Source: Seriola aureovittata (taxonomy: Eukaryota; Chordata; Actinopteri; Carangiformes; Carangidae). Taken from it: a stretch of 64,000 bases of DNA. The notes under the pieces are model-generated. The model searched no databases and was not told where the DNA came from. It worked only from the letters and a program-made list of their open reading frames with translations. The translations under genes and the position numbers were made by a program. The DNA lies in assembly GCF_021018895.1 (NCBI RefSeq), contig NC_079373.1:9148501-9212500 (forward strand), in the 5' to 3' direction. Of this stretch, positions 36,504 to 50,400 are shown one piece after another. Each line of letters starts with the position of its first letter. Position 1 is the first letter of the stretch.

Positions 36504-39500
36504 TTAAATTTCAATAACTGGAGGTGGCATATAAGAAAGAAAACTAATGATGCGATTAGGTAAACCCAGCTGGGAAACAACTTCACGTGCTCTTGTGCCG
36601 AGAGCCGCCCTAACAGCCACTCTGCTGATCTGCTGTAGACTGAGGGGAGTATCTAAAGTAGACAAAACAACAGAGGTTATAATTCACTGATGCTCTTAGA
36701 TGATCTACAAACAAACAGTGACAGGATGCACACTGCGTAAACAACTTACTCTCATAGAACTCAAGGCAGAGGTAACAGGGAGATCCCAGACTGGTGTACT
36801 GGATGGGTTTTTTGTTCAGGTTATCCCTGGCATACACATTCCCCCCAAATTCCACAAGTAGCTCAACCAAGTCAAGGTTCTTTGTTTTGGCTGCATGATG
36901 AAGGGCAGTCTCATGTAGCTTGGCAGCATTAACATTTGCCCCTTAGGGAAAGAGAGACAGAACTACATGAGTGAGAGAAGTAGCTCTTTTGTCTGCAGCG
37001 TTTGTGTTTATACATTAATTATAAATTCCACAATAACTTTATAAAGGAATATCATTAGCAGTACACATGGAAACAAACTAGCTGTTACTCAAGCAATACT
37101 TAACCAGCTGAGTACAAAACTACAGTGTGACTGCAGCAGGCTCATTGTGCAGCAGTGAGCAGGCTCTCAGTTTGTCTGACTGTGGCCTGTAACTGTCAAA
37201 TCAACTAAGAGATGCAATGAGCAAAAAAAACTTATTGACAATTTGCAGAGGAGCTGGGAAAACTATAGATGTAATGTTATTCTTAGCATTAATTGTTAGG
37301 TTTGTAGTTACAGCATTAAAACCACTTTAGGCCATTGGTGAAGTCAAAATTTCACAGCTTCGTCTATGTGACTTGGTCCATGTTAATGACTGCTTCAACC
37401 ACTGGATAACAAAACGCAGACAACAAACGTGCTGCATCACTTCACTCTCTTACAGTGTATCACTCTGCCAGTCTCAGCGATTAGTAACACTGTAGGCAAG
37501 GTGTACAATTATATACTGTGTATACTATCTACACATAAATAAGAATATTTCAAGTTGTAAAATTTATATAATGACCAATAATAATGTAAATCATCTCGAT
37601 TAACATTAGTGGAATAAGGCTATTTACAAAGTAAATCTTTATAAAATGCAATCTCATTTTACAGTTATATCGATACTGTGATATGGAGACTGAACAATTG
37701 AGTTTGTAGGGGTAATGGCTAGTTACTGTAATATCACGATTTACCTTAAATGTTGTCGTTTCTCAGATTCTCAGATCTCAAAGCATTTTTTAAAAATGTG
37801 GCTGACTGATTAATCAATACCAAAAATATTCTTTACTTGTAGTTCTAATAAATCTATTAAAAAATATTCATATCCAGGTTGTGACCCAAAAATATTGTTA
37901 CATTTAATTTTACCTACTTCTGGTTTGCTGTAGATTGACATGGACTCACCTGAATTGAGCAGGACTTTAGCGCAGTCATAGTGTTGCCTGGCACAGGCAA
38001 CGTGAAGCGGTGTCCCATAGTGGCAGTCATGGGCCTCCATGAAAGCTCCTTGATCAATCATGAGCTGAACACAATCCGAATTACCTATTGTGAGACACAG
38101 GCACATTTTTTTCTATTTAGAATTAAATTAAATACTGCAGGATATCGTCTTTCCAAGCACAGCTGGGAAAAAAAACCCCAGGAAGCAAGAAGGCACTCAT
38201 TTCCTGTGCAATTGAAAAGTGGCTGTAAAACATTTGTGGTTTTGTCCTTCGCAGAGGACGGGAGCTGGTGTACAGCTTGAATAGATTTTGGCTGAAGTTG
38301 CACTATATAGCTTTCTCCTTATCAGTCATTACTGTTTTCAGATCAATAATGCAATCGTCCCAGTAGGTTTCAGTGACTATTACCAGCAACGCTATGATCC
38401 CACAGTCTTACTGGTAATTGTGTCATTGTTTGTTTTTTAGTTTTTTTTTATTGCTACATCTTGAAAGGCTTTTAAATACACTACCTCTGGGAGAAACTGT
38501 CTAAGTTTGCTATGAAAAGAGACATGTTCAAATGCTTTCCAACTGTTTACAAAGTGGGTCAAATTAGATTTGTGCGCAACATTTCCCTCCCCGGCTTCTT
38601 ACATATAGTCTATGCTCCCAGCACTATTTAACAAGAACAATGAGGAACATTTTGTAGTTAAGGCCTGCCTTAATTATTCTTACTTATTTGAGAACATTAT
38701 AACCTGTGTTCACTCTTTCCACAGACATAACTTGTTCTCCCAGATTTTTGTCCTGTACTAACACAGTACAAACACTGTGTGGAACTCCGTCTGGAAATGT
38801 GAGACCAGTGAAGAAAAGACATCTTGATGCACACATACATAGCTCTACACACATTCCTATCAGTATGTTCTATCTGAAGACGCACCTCCCATGCATGCCT
38901 CATGAAGAGGTGAGAATGTAAACAGTGGAGGGTTAACTGTTGCTCCATACTCCAACAGTAGCTTAACACATTCAAGGCTACCAGCTGCACAGGCGTCACA
39001 CAGTGGAGTGCTACCATCGATGTTACGAGCATCCACCTGTAGGACATAGAGGCATAATGAAGTCACACATACACCATATGTCAATCTTGTGCCAATGACG
39101 AAAGCCATTAACTTGCCTTGATTCTCTTGTGAAATGATCTTGTTGTCGAAGCGGTTCTGACATTGGCTTACCTGCGCACCAGCGTCCAGCAGCAGTCTGA
39201 CACACTGGGTCTGTCCCTGTATACATGCCTCATGCAGCGGGGTGATGGAGTCAACAGCCACGATGTTAACTGCTGCCCCTCCCTCAATCAGCTGCTGCAG
39301 CTGGAGGGCTCTGCCCTGTGCAGCGGCCTCGTGCACTGCTGACCGGTCCGTCCAGAATCCAAGACCATGAGCTGCAAATATGTGAAACCAAACAAAGACT
39401 GAGCCTGTCTATTCATGATGTTTACATTTTGTGGGTGTTGACTTATGATTTATATCTAATCTCTTCAAGTTCATTTAGTCAATCCAATTGTGCAAATGTG

Positions 39501-40623
39501 CTGAAATATTGTTTCTTTTTTGTTTAGCCTCCACCACAGTGAGATTTTCATACAATTCTTTATAAAAGATGAAAAAAGTATTTATGTAGGTCAGTAATTT
39601 TACTAGTGTAGTAAAATAACTGCAGTTGAAAGACTAAATTATTATGTGCTTTATTTCAGTGTCTACTATAATATGCACAATAAGCAACTGTGGTTTAAAT
39701 CACCCAGGTTTGTAAGCTTGACATGTTTTACAAATCATGACCATCTACTCATTAAATGGTACAGAAAGGGTCACAGTAAAGATAGCATGTATAGTACGAT
39801 CAAAGGCTGAAACTAACAATTATTTTCATGCATGCTGCTTATTTTCTCGATTAATTGCTAATTGTCTATAAAATAAAATAAAAAACATAAAAATTCCAAT
39901 TGCAATAACCTAGAGCACATGGTGACATCTTCAAATGTCGTTTTGTCCAACCAACAATCAAATACCCCAAAAATATTCAATTTGCTATAACATAAAAACT
40001 GAAACCACCAATATAAAAAGACTTAAACGATTGATCGATTATAAAAAATAGTTGCCAATTAAATGTCTTTCGATTGAATAGCCAATTAATTGACTAATCA
40101 TTGCAGGTCTGGTATGATCCAAGCCGTCATAATAGTACAATAGTATCTTGGACTGTATTACATTGTAATGCGTACGTTATAGGGTCCACTGACTTGTACA
40201 TTCACAGGGTCGATGCATTGCGACATAAATCCCTATTGAAGTATTTCACATTTGCTGTCACAGAAAAAAAGCTGAGTCTAAGATTGTTGTCCATTCACTG
40301 GTTTTAATTGCACAGCATGCACTTTAGTGTCCGGTGGCCTCACTAACGAGCTTACAGCTTGTTGCCATGCTCTCAAATAAACAACCACTTTATGGACGCA
40401 TGCTACCTGACGGGGACCTAGCTATACGTCCGACCGATACGAAAAGATAGTCAACATGAAATTAAAACTAGTGACAGCTGGTCTTATCGCAGCTACCAAA
40501 TCCATCCGATCCTTCGCTCAGTTAAAGCAGTTACACGGTTGTCTTGGGTTACTGTTGGTCACCAACTGTAAGCTCCTTACCGATTTCTCCATACAAGGAC
40601 GGTCTGGCCCGAGTGATCTCCAT
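36504..40623 (-). CDS. asb13: Asb13, ankyrin repeat and SOCS box protein 13
   Basis: Coding exons in transcript order (minus strand): 40623-40581, 39371-39172, 39036-38886, 38084-37950, 36941-36750, 36652-36504; all GT..AG and in phase; 289 residues (human 278). The first exon encodes MEITRARPSLYGEI and joins to AHGLGFWTDRSAVHEAAAQG, which aligns with the human start. Six ankyrin repeats follow at about residues 26-218 (SITPLHEACIQGQTQCVRLL, DGSTPLCDACAAGSLECVKL, YGTPLHVACARQHYDCAKVL, ETALHHAAKTKNLDLVELL). The SOCS box is about 240-289, ending PNRIISFLSYM plus a short tail not in the human protein. Family role: substrate receptor of an Elongin B/C-Cullin 5 ubiquitin ligase. The BC-box reads SLQQISRVAV, with Ser where human has Cys. 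Zebrafish has more than one asb13 copy; which one this is cannot be told here. Confidence 0.95.
39795..40120. repeat. Dispersed repeat in asb13 intron 1
   Basis: Starts AGGCTGAAACTAAC, includes a TCTCGATTAATTGC core, CTTCAAATGTCGTTTTGTCC and an inverted end near 40080 (CCAATTAATTGACTAATCAT). Same family as the copy at 6984-7260. Confidence 0.5.
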
Positions 40624-43600
40624 TTCATGTTACCGTTTCCTTCTCCGTGAACCACGTAGATTCAGCCAAACATGTAATTCATTTTCGAGCAAAGGAATGA
40701 AGACTGAAAGGTCTGCATTGTTATAGAGAACACACTGGGCAGCCGTCTGCTCTGTCAGAATAGCTGAAGTGCAGTCCAAATAAACAATGGTGTGGAATCC
40801 TGGGAAATGTAGGCGACTGACCTACAAAGGAGGCGACCATTGAATCATCGACAGAGTTAAAGAAAATAGCACACAAACAAATACTTAAAAACAATGCTAA
40901 AGAAATTATTTATTTGTTTATTTGTTGACTTAATTAGCTGCACATTTCCTCCAAGTTTCCAGAGTGTGGAGTTAGCTAGCTCGCTAATACCAATATAAAT
41001 AACTTATTAGCTAGTTAGCTAGCTAGCTTGTTTTGTGTTTTTAAAAGCTAACATGTCTAACTTTAGCTATTGACACTCACTAAGACATAAGATGCTGTGA
41101 CCATGACTATTAAGAGAGCTATTCATTTATTATATATTAATTAGCACATGCAATGCTTGCCTACATTTCTTATGGCTAATTCAGCAACATCACAATCACT
41201 TATTCCTTTTTACGTTTGGCAAACATTTGTTGTACGTTCAGTGTGGAGAAGGAAAAGTTGTTATCCTCGAATTCCAATGTTATCACATATTGAAAATTAT
41301 CCCACACCACAAAAGGTGTTAAGACTTTTTGATCAACTATGTTTTTATTGCAATTTTGATTTGAATGTTTCAATAGTATGTAGTCTACACAAACTAATCA
41401 CATTTTAAAGATTGCATAACACACATAGTTATGAAAGACACTGGATTGTATGTGTCATTTCATGTCAGTAGTATCAGTTAAAAGTCATTTGGATTTAGTT
41501 GCAAAGAAAAACACCAAAAATCCCCATATCGTTGGAGTGGCCAACCCTCAATAGCTCCTTGCTTGCTGCAGTTAAATATGTTTTGTTGTAGACTAAAATG
41601 GCTAAGCAACTCCTGGAGTTCCCCTTGGTAAAACATAATGTTTAAGCAGGTGCATGCTGCCTTGTCGTCTTACATATCTGGGGTGTATGAGCTGAGATTT
41701 TGCAAGTTGCTTGCAAGTTGCAAATTACTTTGCCCCAACTGAATATAGTGAAACAGCAATAACCTCTCTAACCAATTACAACCAATTGTAACACATCTGA
41801 TCTGTATTTTATGCATATTTGATTGGACCAAGATGTTAAAGAACACCTCATTCTTCTTTCAAGTCATCTTCATAGCAAGCATCAACATTGAAGATGTGTG
41901 ACTATAGTTGCTATAGTGCTGTCTCGGTATGTCATTGATATTTCCTGTTGTTGTACATCTGGTAATTCTAAATGCCCAGCAACATAATAATGCTGCTTAT
42001 ATTTGTTTGTGTTACATGTCTTGCAAATCAATAAAGCTAAATACTAAATGTTTCTGAGCTGACAGGGGCATCAGACACCCACACACACACACTCATATAT
42101 ATATATATGTATGTCGTAACCCTTCCCTTTGGCTAATTGTTAGAGAATGCAGAAACAGTGAAACAGTAGAAGCTTGTGAGATCTTTTAGGTTCCATCAAC
42201 ACACTGCTATCGGTGAACAAATACTGTTGTAACATCAATCAGTAAAATTTGGTAAAAGTCAGAATTCAGTATTATGGCATTATGTTTTATATTAATCTCA
42301 CAGGCAGTTTCCAAAATTGTATGTCATGCACAAACAACCAAAACAACTTTAGTTATATTTGCTCATATTTGATTGGTGCATATTTCATTGTGGTTACATA
42401 CTAAATGAAAAATGCATAAATAAGATTCTCAGCCACAACTCTTGCAGAGTTAGTGTATTTTCACATGCAGAGATGTGTGGCAAATATCAACCGTGTTTGA
42501 GCTGAGGTGATTCTGGCCCGAGGAGGCAGTTGTGTTGCTTGGGAACAGCAGAGCGTCAACCTTTTCACAACAGGTTAAGATGAGTCGCTGCAAGATGTGT
42601 ATTTTCGCAACCCCCTTTGGCCCTGCAGTGAAAAGCCTTATTGGCTAGTGGGAGGCCGCTTTAACTGTTCCCCCCTGTACTCCAGTGGCCATATTTCAAC
42701 TAAATTTGATAACTATATCCAGCTTGCAGTACCACAATACTCCTTCAGATATACACATTAATACAATATTCTTGCTAGTTTTTTAGATGGTGTCAGACAT
42801 TTTCTGGTTCTGCATATAGTCAATTTAAATTGGTCCACCAACTCTTCAGAGAAATGTCGGGTCGTTTCAGTATGCTCTGATGGCTTTGTTATTTGCCGCT
42901 GGCAGGCACATTACCAACAAATCCTTCAAATGAAACAACAAAATATATTGTCAATCCATGCCCTCTAGAACGACACATTTTTTTTGATCTGACGCCCCTA
43001 TCAACAGGACAATGTGATTTGTCTTCTCCTTCTATAATCATGATGTGATAAAGCTATGTTGAAGGTTCGGTAGGGGAAACACTGCGGTTCGGGTTAAAAT
43101 GACTACTTTGCTTAAGTTATAGGAGTGTTGTTGTCACGATTGCAATAATAAACACTTGGTTAAGATTATAGAATAATCATACACATGATTTTTTTTTTTA
43201 AATGTTGAGTGCTGGTTGGAAAAGGGAAATGAAAAGTGTCATTGACACTACTTTTAGCGAACAATCCCACAATGCTGTGCTGTATTTTAAAGATGTGTGA
43301 AAATTACTGTTGCTCAACAACAGCTGTCAGAAATGATACAAAATGATGGTAAATAAATGTCAGAAATATTAATTTACAGCTAACTAATGAGTAAACTACT
43401 GAGTATCCATTTTATAGGGAGAAATAAATGAGTTAAACAGCCATGGTTTGCTTATTTTGGTAGTGAGAGCCCAAAGACTCAACCATACAAGCAATGTTTG
43501 GGACCAGAAAGCTAGAGGTGGAAGTGGTTTAAAACTGCTGGATTGCTTGGGGGTTAATTGATTCACAGCTGCTTGGGCACAAGGTCATAACCAAAAATAT

Positions 43601-44456
43601 TCTTTAATCATGCTTTAAATGCTCATTTACCTCAAAAATAAGCACTTTGAACCATTTGACACTGACAGGACAGCCATTGCTCAATTTTCTGTCAGAAATA
43701 CTGATTTATTCACATAAGTGGAAATAAAACTTGGACCCAAAGTTGGTGCTGTCACTATGTTAGTGCTGGCAAAACTGTTCAACGGATTATTCTGAGAAGA
43801 TGAATTTCATGGTATATGTGTAACTGATCCTTTCGTCCTCTGTCTGTACAGTTTCATTGAACCACACTGAATTGCAGAACACAGTGTAAGCCTCCAAAAC
43901 CGGACACAGGTTTTTACCACGTTTGGGTAAAAACGTTAACAGTGTCAAATTGTTTATCAATCATTAATTTTTCAAGAGAAAGCGGAAGCAGACAGGAGAA
44001 GTGAAAACCGCAGGCTCAAACTAACCTCGCCATAGCTTTAACAACTGCCTCGCCACCACCACAGTTTGGTGTCAGACTTTCAAGATGGATGCTTTCGTCT
44101 CGATAGGTTTCTGTTTCTTTTTCGAAACGGACCTTACATGCGCTGATCACCCATGAATGGTTACACGTTGGACACTCGTTCACTATTAAACGGATTTATT
44201 AGCTGAGAAGCGATAAAATTGGATTTTAGTGGATATATTTGGTCCTGCACGTTTGCACTGTCGTCTATTTTGTAACTTCCTGGTTGTCGTATTAATATGT
44301 CTGTCGAAACTGCGGCGAAAGCTCGAGTGACTTTGAAAGGATTTTTGGACACAAGATACATGGGACTTTATAATTCCGTTGTAATGTTTAAAACCAGAGA
44401 CAATTATTTTCAACGAAGGGCAAAGGGAGAGCGACAGATTTCGTAAGAGTTCAGCA
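40624..44456. other. Intergenic region between the divergent asb13 and tasor2 genes
   Basis: About 3.8 kb between the two start codons; it must hold both 5' UTRs and promoters. It contains a short TAGC-rich run near 40972-41030 and a CA/TA microsatellite near 42078-42112. Open frames are short and unremarkable. I could not place either transcription start; neither flank shows a TATA box I trust. Confidence 0.5.
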
Positions 44457-47400
44457 ATGGAAAGTGGAAATGGTGGTGCCTCGAGTAAAGGTGACGAGCC
44501 TTTTCTTCCTTTAACTTTAACTTTAACAAGAAACGTGGCGTGGGTATTTATTTCCCCACATAAACCTTTCATATAGACACATTATTTTTATATGAGCCGA
44601 CGGAAAATGACGAGTAGAGTATGTCGTCTCTCACAGGACAAATAGTCCTAAGCTTGTGAAACTTTTTTCTAGGAAGCTAAACGCAATGTGCTCTATTTTC
44701 GCTATGTCGCTTGTGTATTGTGCTCAATCTTGTGTTTTTGTCCACTTTTAGGTGTTTTAGAGCCTGTTTCAGACACTTCTCACGTCTTTCAAAACAGTAT
44801 TTTGGCTCCACTTCAAAGTGCGTACTTATATGAAGAGTCAAAGCAGTCTTTCAAGTACAAGTCCGCTGTCTTGGTAAAGAATCCAGTTCTGGAAGAAAAG
44901 GTCTGTTTGCATCTTATTCACTTATAATAGAGAACTTTCCAAAGAGTAAACAAGACATGAAAACATCAACTTCTCTTAAATGAAGTGGAAGGAAAATGCC
45001 ATTCGATAGCTTTTCATTAAACGGATTTTTATTTCTCTTTACACCAGTATGATGCCTTCCGGGCAAAGAGAAGAGAAGCAGGATATTCAGAGGAGGATTT
45101 GAAGGAAACCTATGGCTTTTTACTGTTTGACGATGTCAACAAGGTACAGACAAAATACACTGCAACAACTGAGACAATACATGTTTCTACAAATCTTCCA
45201 GTCATGCTGACATTGTTATTTTTACTCGTTTGAAGGCTCATGCAGTCCGAGAGACTGGTGTTCTCACAGGAAATGGTACATGTACAACTCTGGGGGATCC
45301 TTGGAAGGGTAAATTATTATTTGTTATACTTCCTCAAACAGTCACTGTGTCTACCAGTGGTGAGCTCACCAGAACAGTTAAGTATGTGGGTAACATATAA
45401 CTTAAATATACTTACTGGTTACCTGTTGAAAAAAATGTAAGTAAGTACATTAAACCATTCTCATTTATTTAAAGTCTTTTATTATGTTATTACCTTGATG
45501 GCCACGTCCAGGACATTGTCCATAGCATGCACACTGTCTGTAGTGAAGTATCTGTTGTGCAGGTCAGGTTAAGGAATAGTCCATGTTTCATGCCTGGTGC
45601 TCCTCTGCCTTACAAAAGTGAAAGCAAGTTTAAGTGCTTTATGAACGTATAGAAATGAAAGTGGAAGACTTTGCTGTGAAACAGAAACTATCATGTGAAG
45701 TTCAGGATATGGAGGTTGTTGGAGGCAGGCGGACACTGTTTTCATTTAACTGTTAAACTACACACTGCAACACTAATCTCACTTAATTGTAACATTCACA
45801 TTTGCTATATGCTACATATTTTGCCTTATAACTTCAAGTTAGAAATGTTGCTTCTCAAAGTTTTCTGTATTAGGCTTCTACCTGCTCTAGGCTGTGATAA
45901 GTGTAGGAGATATCAGGTATAAACATCAGTCAAAGTCCTTTATATGTATCTGTTTTTCAGTGGACAGTAGTATGAAATTACACTGAAATGGAGCACAAAA
46001 ACAAGAGCTCCACTGTGTCACATGTAATTAAAGGTAGCAGTGTTGCATGAGGATAATCTGTGTTCTACTTAACATCCATTCCTCTTTTGAGCTGTTCTAG
46101 TTTTTTTTTTTTTTTTTTTTACAGGTTACAAATTTAATTGAGCAGATTTCCTTTTATACCTTCTTATAACAAACACATGGATTCCTAACATTAGACTACT
46201 AACTTTCTTTATTGCTCAAAGAAACATTTGGGAATGTTATACTTGCATTGTATTATAGGATTTGTCATTACTTTCCTCACTTTTGACAGCAGACTGCCGG
46301 TGAGGGGGTACAAAACCCACCAAACCTGCCAAACCGGTCATTGGCCGTTTGTTTTACCTCCTATGTTCAGATTTGTAACTTGTTGTTTTAAAACTTCATT
46401 GAATGTCAGTCTTTGTCAATTGTCATTTTTCAGTGCATTTTAATTATTTAAATTTACTTGTTATATTTTAATAACCCGGGATCTGAAGTCCTAATCATAG
46501 TTACTTGATTGCACTTTATTCAAAAGGGCTTCTTGCCTCACTTAAGAAAAGAAACTACGTTGTAAGACATGTACAGGCCTATAAAAGCAGCCTTCAGTAT
46601 GGAAACAGAAATGCACAACCCATATCTTTCAGCTGGCTGATGTCAAACTCCTGTCAATCAAGCGAACAAGGCCCAAAATATTCCTCTTTTTAAGCCTTAA
46701 TTAAAAGAGAAAAAAACATTTTATTTTATGCTTAAATCCCCACATACACACATTATAAGAAGTGAAAGTATCGTAGTATAATGAATTGGGAGGCAAAATC
46801 ATTAGTAGTTACTTTTATTGAACTTCAGTTATATTCTAGGACACATTGTAACATTGTTGTGAGTTCATGTTCAGTCACAGTGGATGAAGTCATTCAGATA
46901 GTTGATAAATGTGTGATGTGTCCTTGACAACTGTGAAACATTCATCTTTCAAGGTGTGGCTGTGCTGCTATAGGAGTGTCGGTTGTTTGGAAAGCCACTT
47001 CAAAGTTATTAGTTAAACATTGTAGTTTTTTACGATGTCCTCGAATCTTAACAATTTACCCTCCCTGTGTTAATCTCTACCTGAAAACATGTTAAGTGAA
47101 ATTTTTCTGTCTTTCCTCAGGTGTTTACATATCAATGTACTCAGACTGTTTGGATCTTAATCGCTGGTATCATGGGAAATCTGGATACATTGCCATCATC
47201 AGGCTGACAAAGGTATTAAAAAATGGGAACTGTGAAATGGTTGTGTGGAGAAATGTGGTAATTGAGTTTTCTTTCATAGAAAACATATTATTTTATGAAT
47301 ATAATCATTGTCCTTTGTGGTTACCACCAGGGGAGAGTTAAAAAGGTTTTAGAGAACTACACTCAGAATTACACAGCACCCACTGAAGGGTTTGACTGCC

Positions 47401-50400
47401 ATGTGTCAGAACAGCTGCCCTCAGTGTCTGCCCAAACCAGCTCCTTTCTTGCTTTTGAGAGAACCCAGGTAAGCGATAGCATGTGTCATGTCAACAGCAA
47501 TTTTAATTTTGTAGATTTGCTTAATTTGTTAACTGATTTGATTGCAACAACAATGGTCACTGTGCAGATATTTTTCACTGCTTCAGTCCTCACTTTATAT
47601 AGAAATATAACTGTACAGAAATGTCAATGCATGCAAATAACACTGTAACACACTATACTGATTTAATCAAATCATTGCACCTTTCACTAGTATTGTATCG
47701 GTCCTCAGGTGTTGTGGTAGTGGCATCTATGGTTCTTTCTTATCTGACTGTGTGTAGATGCATAATTGAGCACAGTATTGTTGTGCACCTTAATACAGGA
47801 CATTATGTTAAGAAGAAAGCTCATGTACCTCTTGTTTTGGTCTTGCAGTATTACATGTATGAGCTGTTAGGTGATGGAAGCAATGAAACGGCTCAGTCTC
47901 CCAGTGCTGCCTGTCCTTTTGCTATTGTATCGTTTTCATATACGGACACCAAATCAACACTTGTAGTACAACAGGAGGCAAGGTACTGCAACACATGCAC
48001 TATACTGAGAATTATAGCATCTTTCTGATTTAATACAATATTTAAGTTGTATTGATTCATTGTTTTTCTAATTTCTATTTTCAGTGAGGAGGACAAACAG
48101 GGTAAGTAACACGTAGCAAACCTATCAGTGTTTCTCCATATACTTTGCTGTCAAAAAGATGCCACATAAACAGCCCACATTTGCTTCTCTTTGAAAAATA
48201 TGTAATCAAATCTTACACATAGCTATCCTGTCATGAAAGAATATTACACCTAGCACAATTTTAAATAATGGCAGTAATTTATTTGTCAGTTATCGTTATG
48301 TGAACATACACTGACTGGCCACTGTTGGGTACACCTATACAATCTATTGCAATCCAATAAGACAGCTCTGTCACATACTCTTTCTTAATGAAATTTATAA
48401 TTATAAATTTCATTTCACTTTACAGGTGTACCTAATAAAGTGGTTACTGAAAATAGACCAATGAACATGCAAATAACTTTTTAATAGTTGTTGAATTTGA
48501 TGACTTTATTTCAGATTATCATTACTTACCCTGGAGGGGTCAGCTTCAAATAGCCAACATGCTCTATAATGTTGCTCTGAGATCTACAGCAGGGGCCTTG
48601 ATTCCTACAAAACTGTAAGTTAAATGTGAACATAGAAAATACATACTGTATTATTGACTTGGATCATTTAGTTATATAAGTTATATTCAATTTTTTTTTC
48701 TTTTTTCTTTCCATCTAAGGCCACCAGTGGTCAAAGTTGACAGAGCCATTTGCATGTCAGATCTCACACAGCTGTTGCCGAGGACTGTCTTTGAAACGTG
48801 CTTCTCTGGTGAAGGTGTGTGAAAAATATCTTAATTATCCAAGAGTAACATTTTCAAGGAATGTTACAACATAATTCATGGATTTAGTGAATGTATAGGA
48901 AAAATTTTTGATTTATTTTATTTTTTTGCTGTCTTTCAGTCTTTCTGGATGGCCTATACTGCAGTCTGTGTGAGCTGATTACTTCTGAGGCGGAAGAAAG
49001 CAACTCACTCTCTCTTCTTCTGCAGCAGATCAAGGAGAAAGATCTTGTGAGTGTGTTTATTACAACCTTTTAGAGATTATGAGGGTTAGTCATTCCTTCC
49101 ATAAAAACAAAAACAGTGACAAATCATGATTAATCAGAGCCCAAAATGGTGTCTTAAAATAGTATTAACAGTTTGGCTATCCATCACAAACTTTAAGTAT
49201 GAAAACAGAACCAAGCAAACCTGTCCATTTTCACAGCTGTTACAAGCAAATGATTTTGGTGTTTTTCTTTTTATCAAAGAATGATTTAAACAATTGTAGG
49301 TGACAATAGACAACTTTTTCATTTTAACATCATTTTATCATTATGAAGTAAATGTTGATTCCACAGTGTAATGGCTATAGAATAATGACACCATCTGGGT
49401 TTAGACTGGTTCCCTATAAGCCTGGCTTTCACTTTCACTTTGAGGAGAGCTCTTGGACTTGAGAAGGTTCAAAACCGACATTCAGTTGGTATTATTTCTA
49501 CTAAATCATTAACAAAACATGCCTACTTCTTAATACAACAGAGGGTTTTACTCTTCCTTTGTCATTGCACCAAGATCAGGTTTTCTAGTTCAGATTGACA
49601 TTCTTACGATTGTTTCTTGTTTTGGAAGTGGTAGCCATGTTGCTAACACTACTGCTAGCAGTCAGAAACAAAAAATTCATTGTTTTTTTGATAATCTGAA
49701 CAAATAACACGTTTCCTGGCAGTGACCTTTCTAAAATGAGCAGTGGTGAAACGTATTATATTCTTTGGGACAGCGGCGCCAATATTAATACCACTTGGAA
49801 ATGTAAGGGGGGAAAGTTGTCTACTGTCATTTTAATTGAATGTTAAAGTTGTCATTTGTTACTTTTCTGTCAATTCACTAGTCAATCACAGAATAGTCTC
49901 AGGTATGGAAATGTCCTATGCATTACAACAGTTGGTCTCCTATTTACATCATTTTGCATTGCATAATAAAATGTGGTGGGTTTGACTTGATATGTAACAT
50001 TTAAAAAATAACAAACCCATTTCTGCACAGGCTCTCCCTGTTCCACTGAATGATGGTGGTTTTCTTATGCTGTTGCACTCCTCCCATTTCCTCACATATG
50101 ATGGTAAGATATAAAAATGATGACAGCATATGATATTATCAGTCTCATTATGAAATTGTAGAATTATATCTTTGTTAACAGCCATAATTCAGCTTTACAA
50201 ACATATCTTTATGTTTCTTTTAGACAATGGATCAAATCCAACTGAGGTCCTGCAGGGCATGTTCGTTTTCCCAGGCTCACGGGTGATACAAAGAGGTGAT
50301 TTCAGCATACATTTACAAGTGTTTACAACCTTATGTTTCTCACGTGCCTTAAAAGATTTGGCAATAGCCCCACTCAATGACACTTGTAGTTTGTGTTGAT

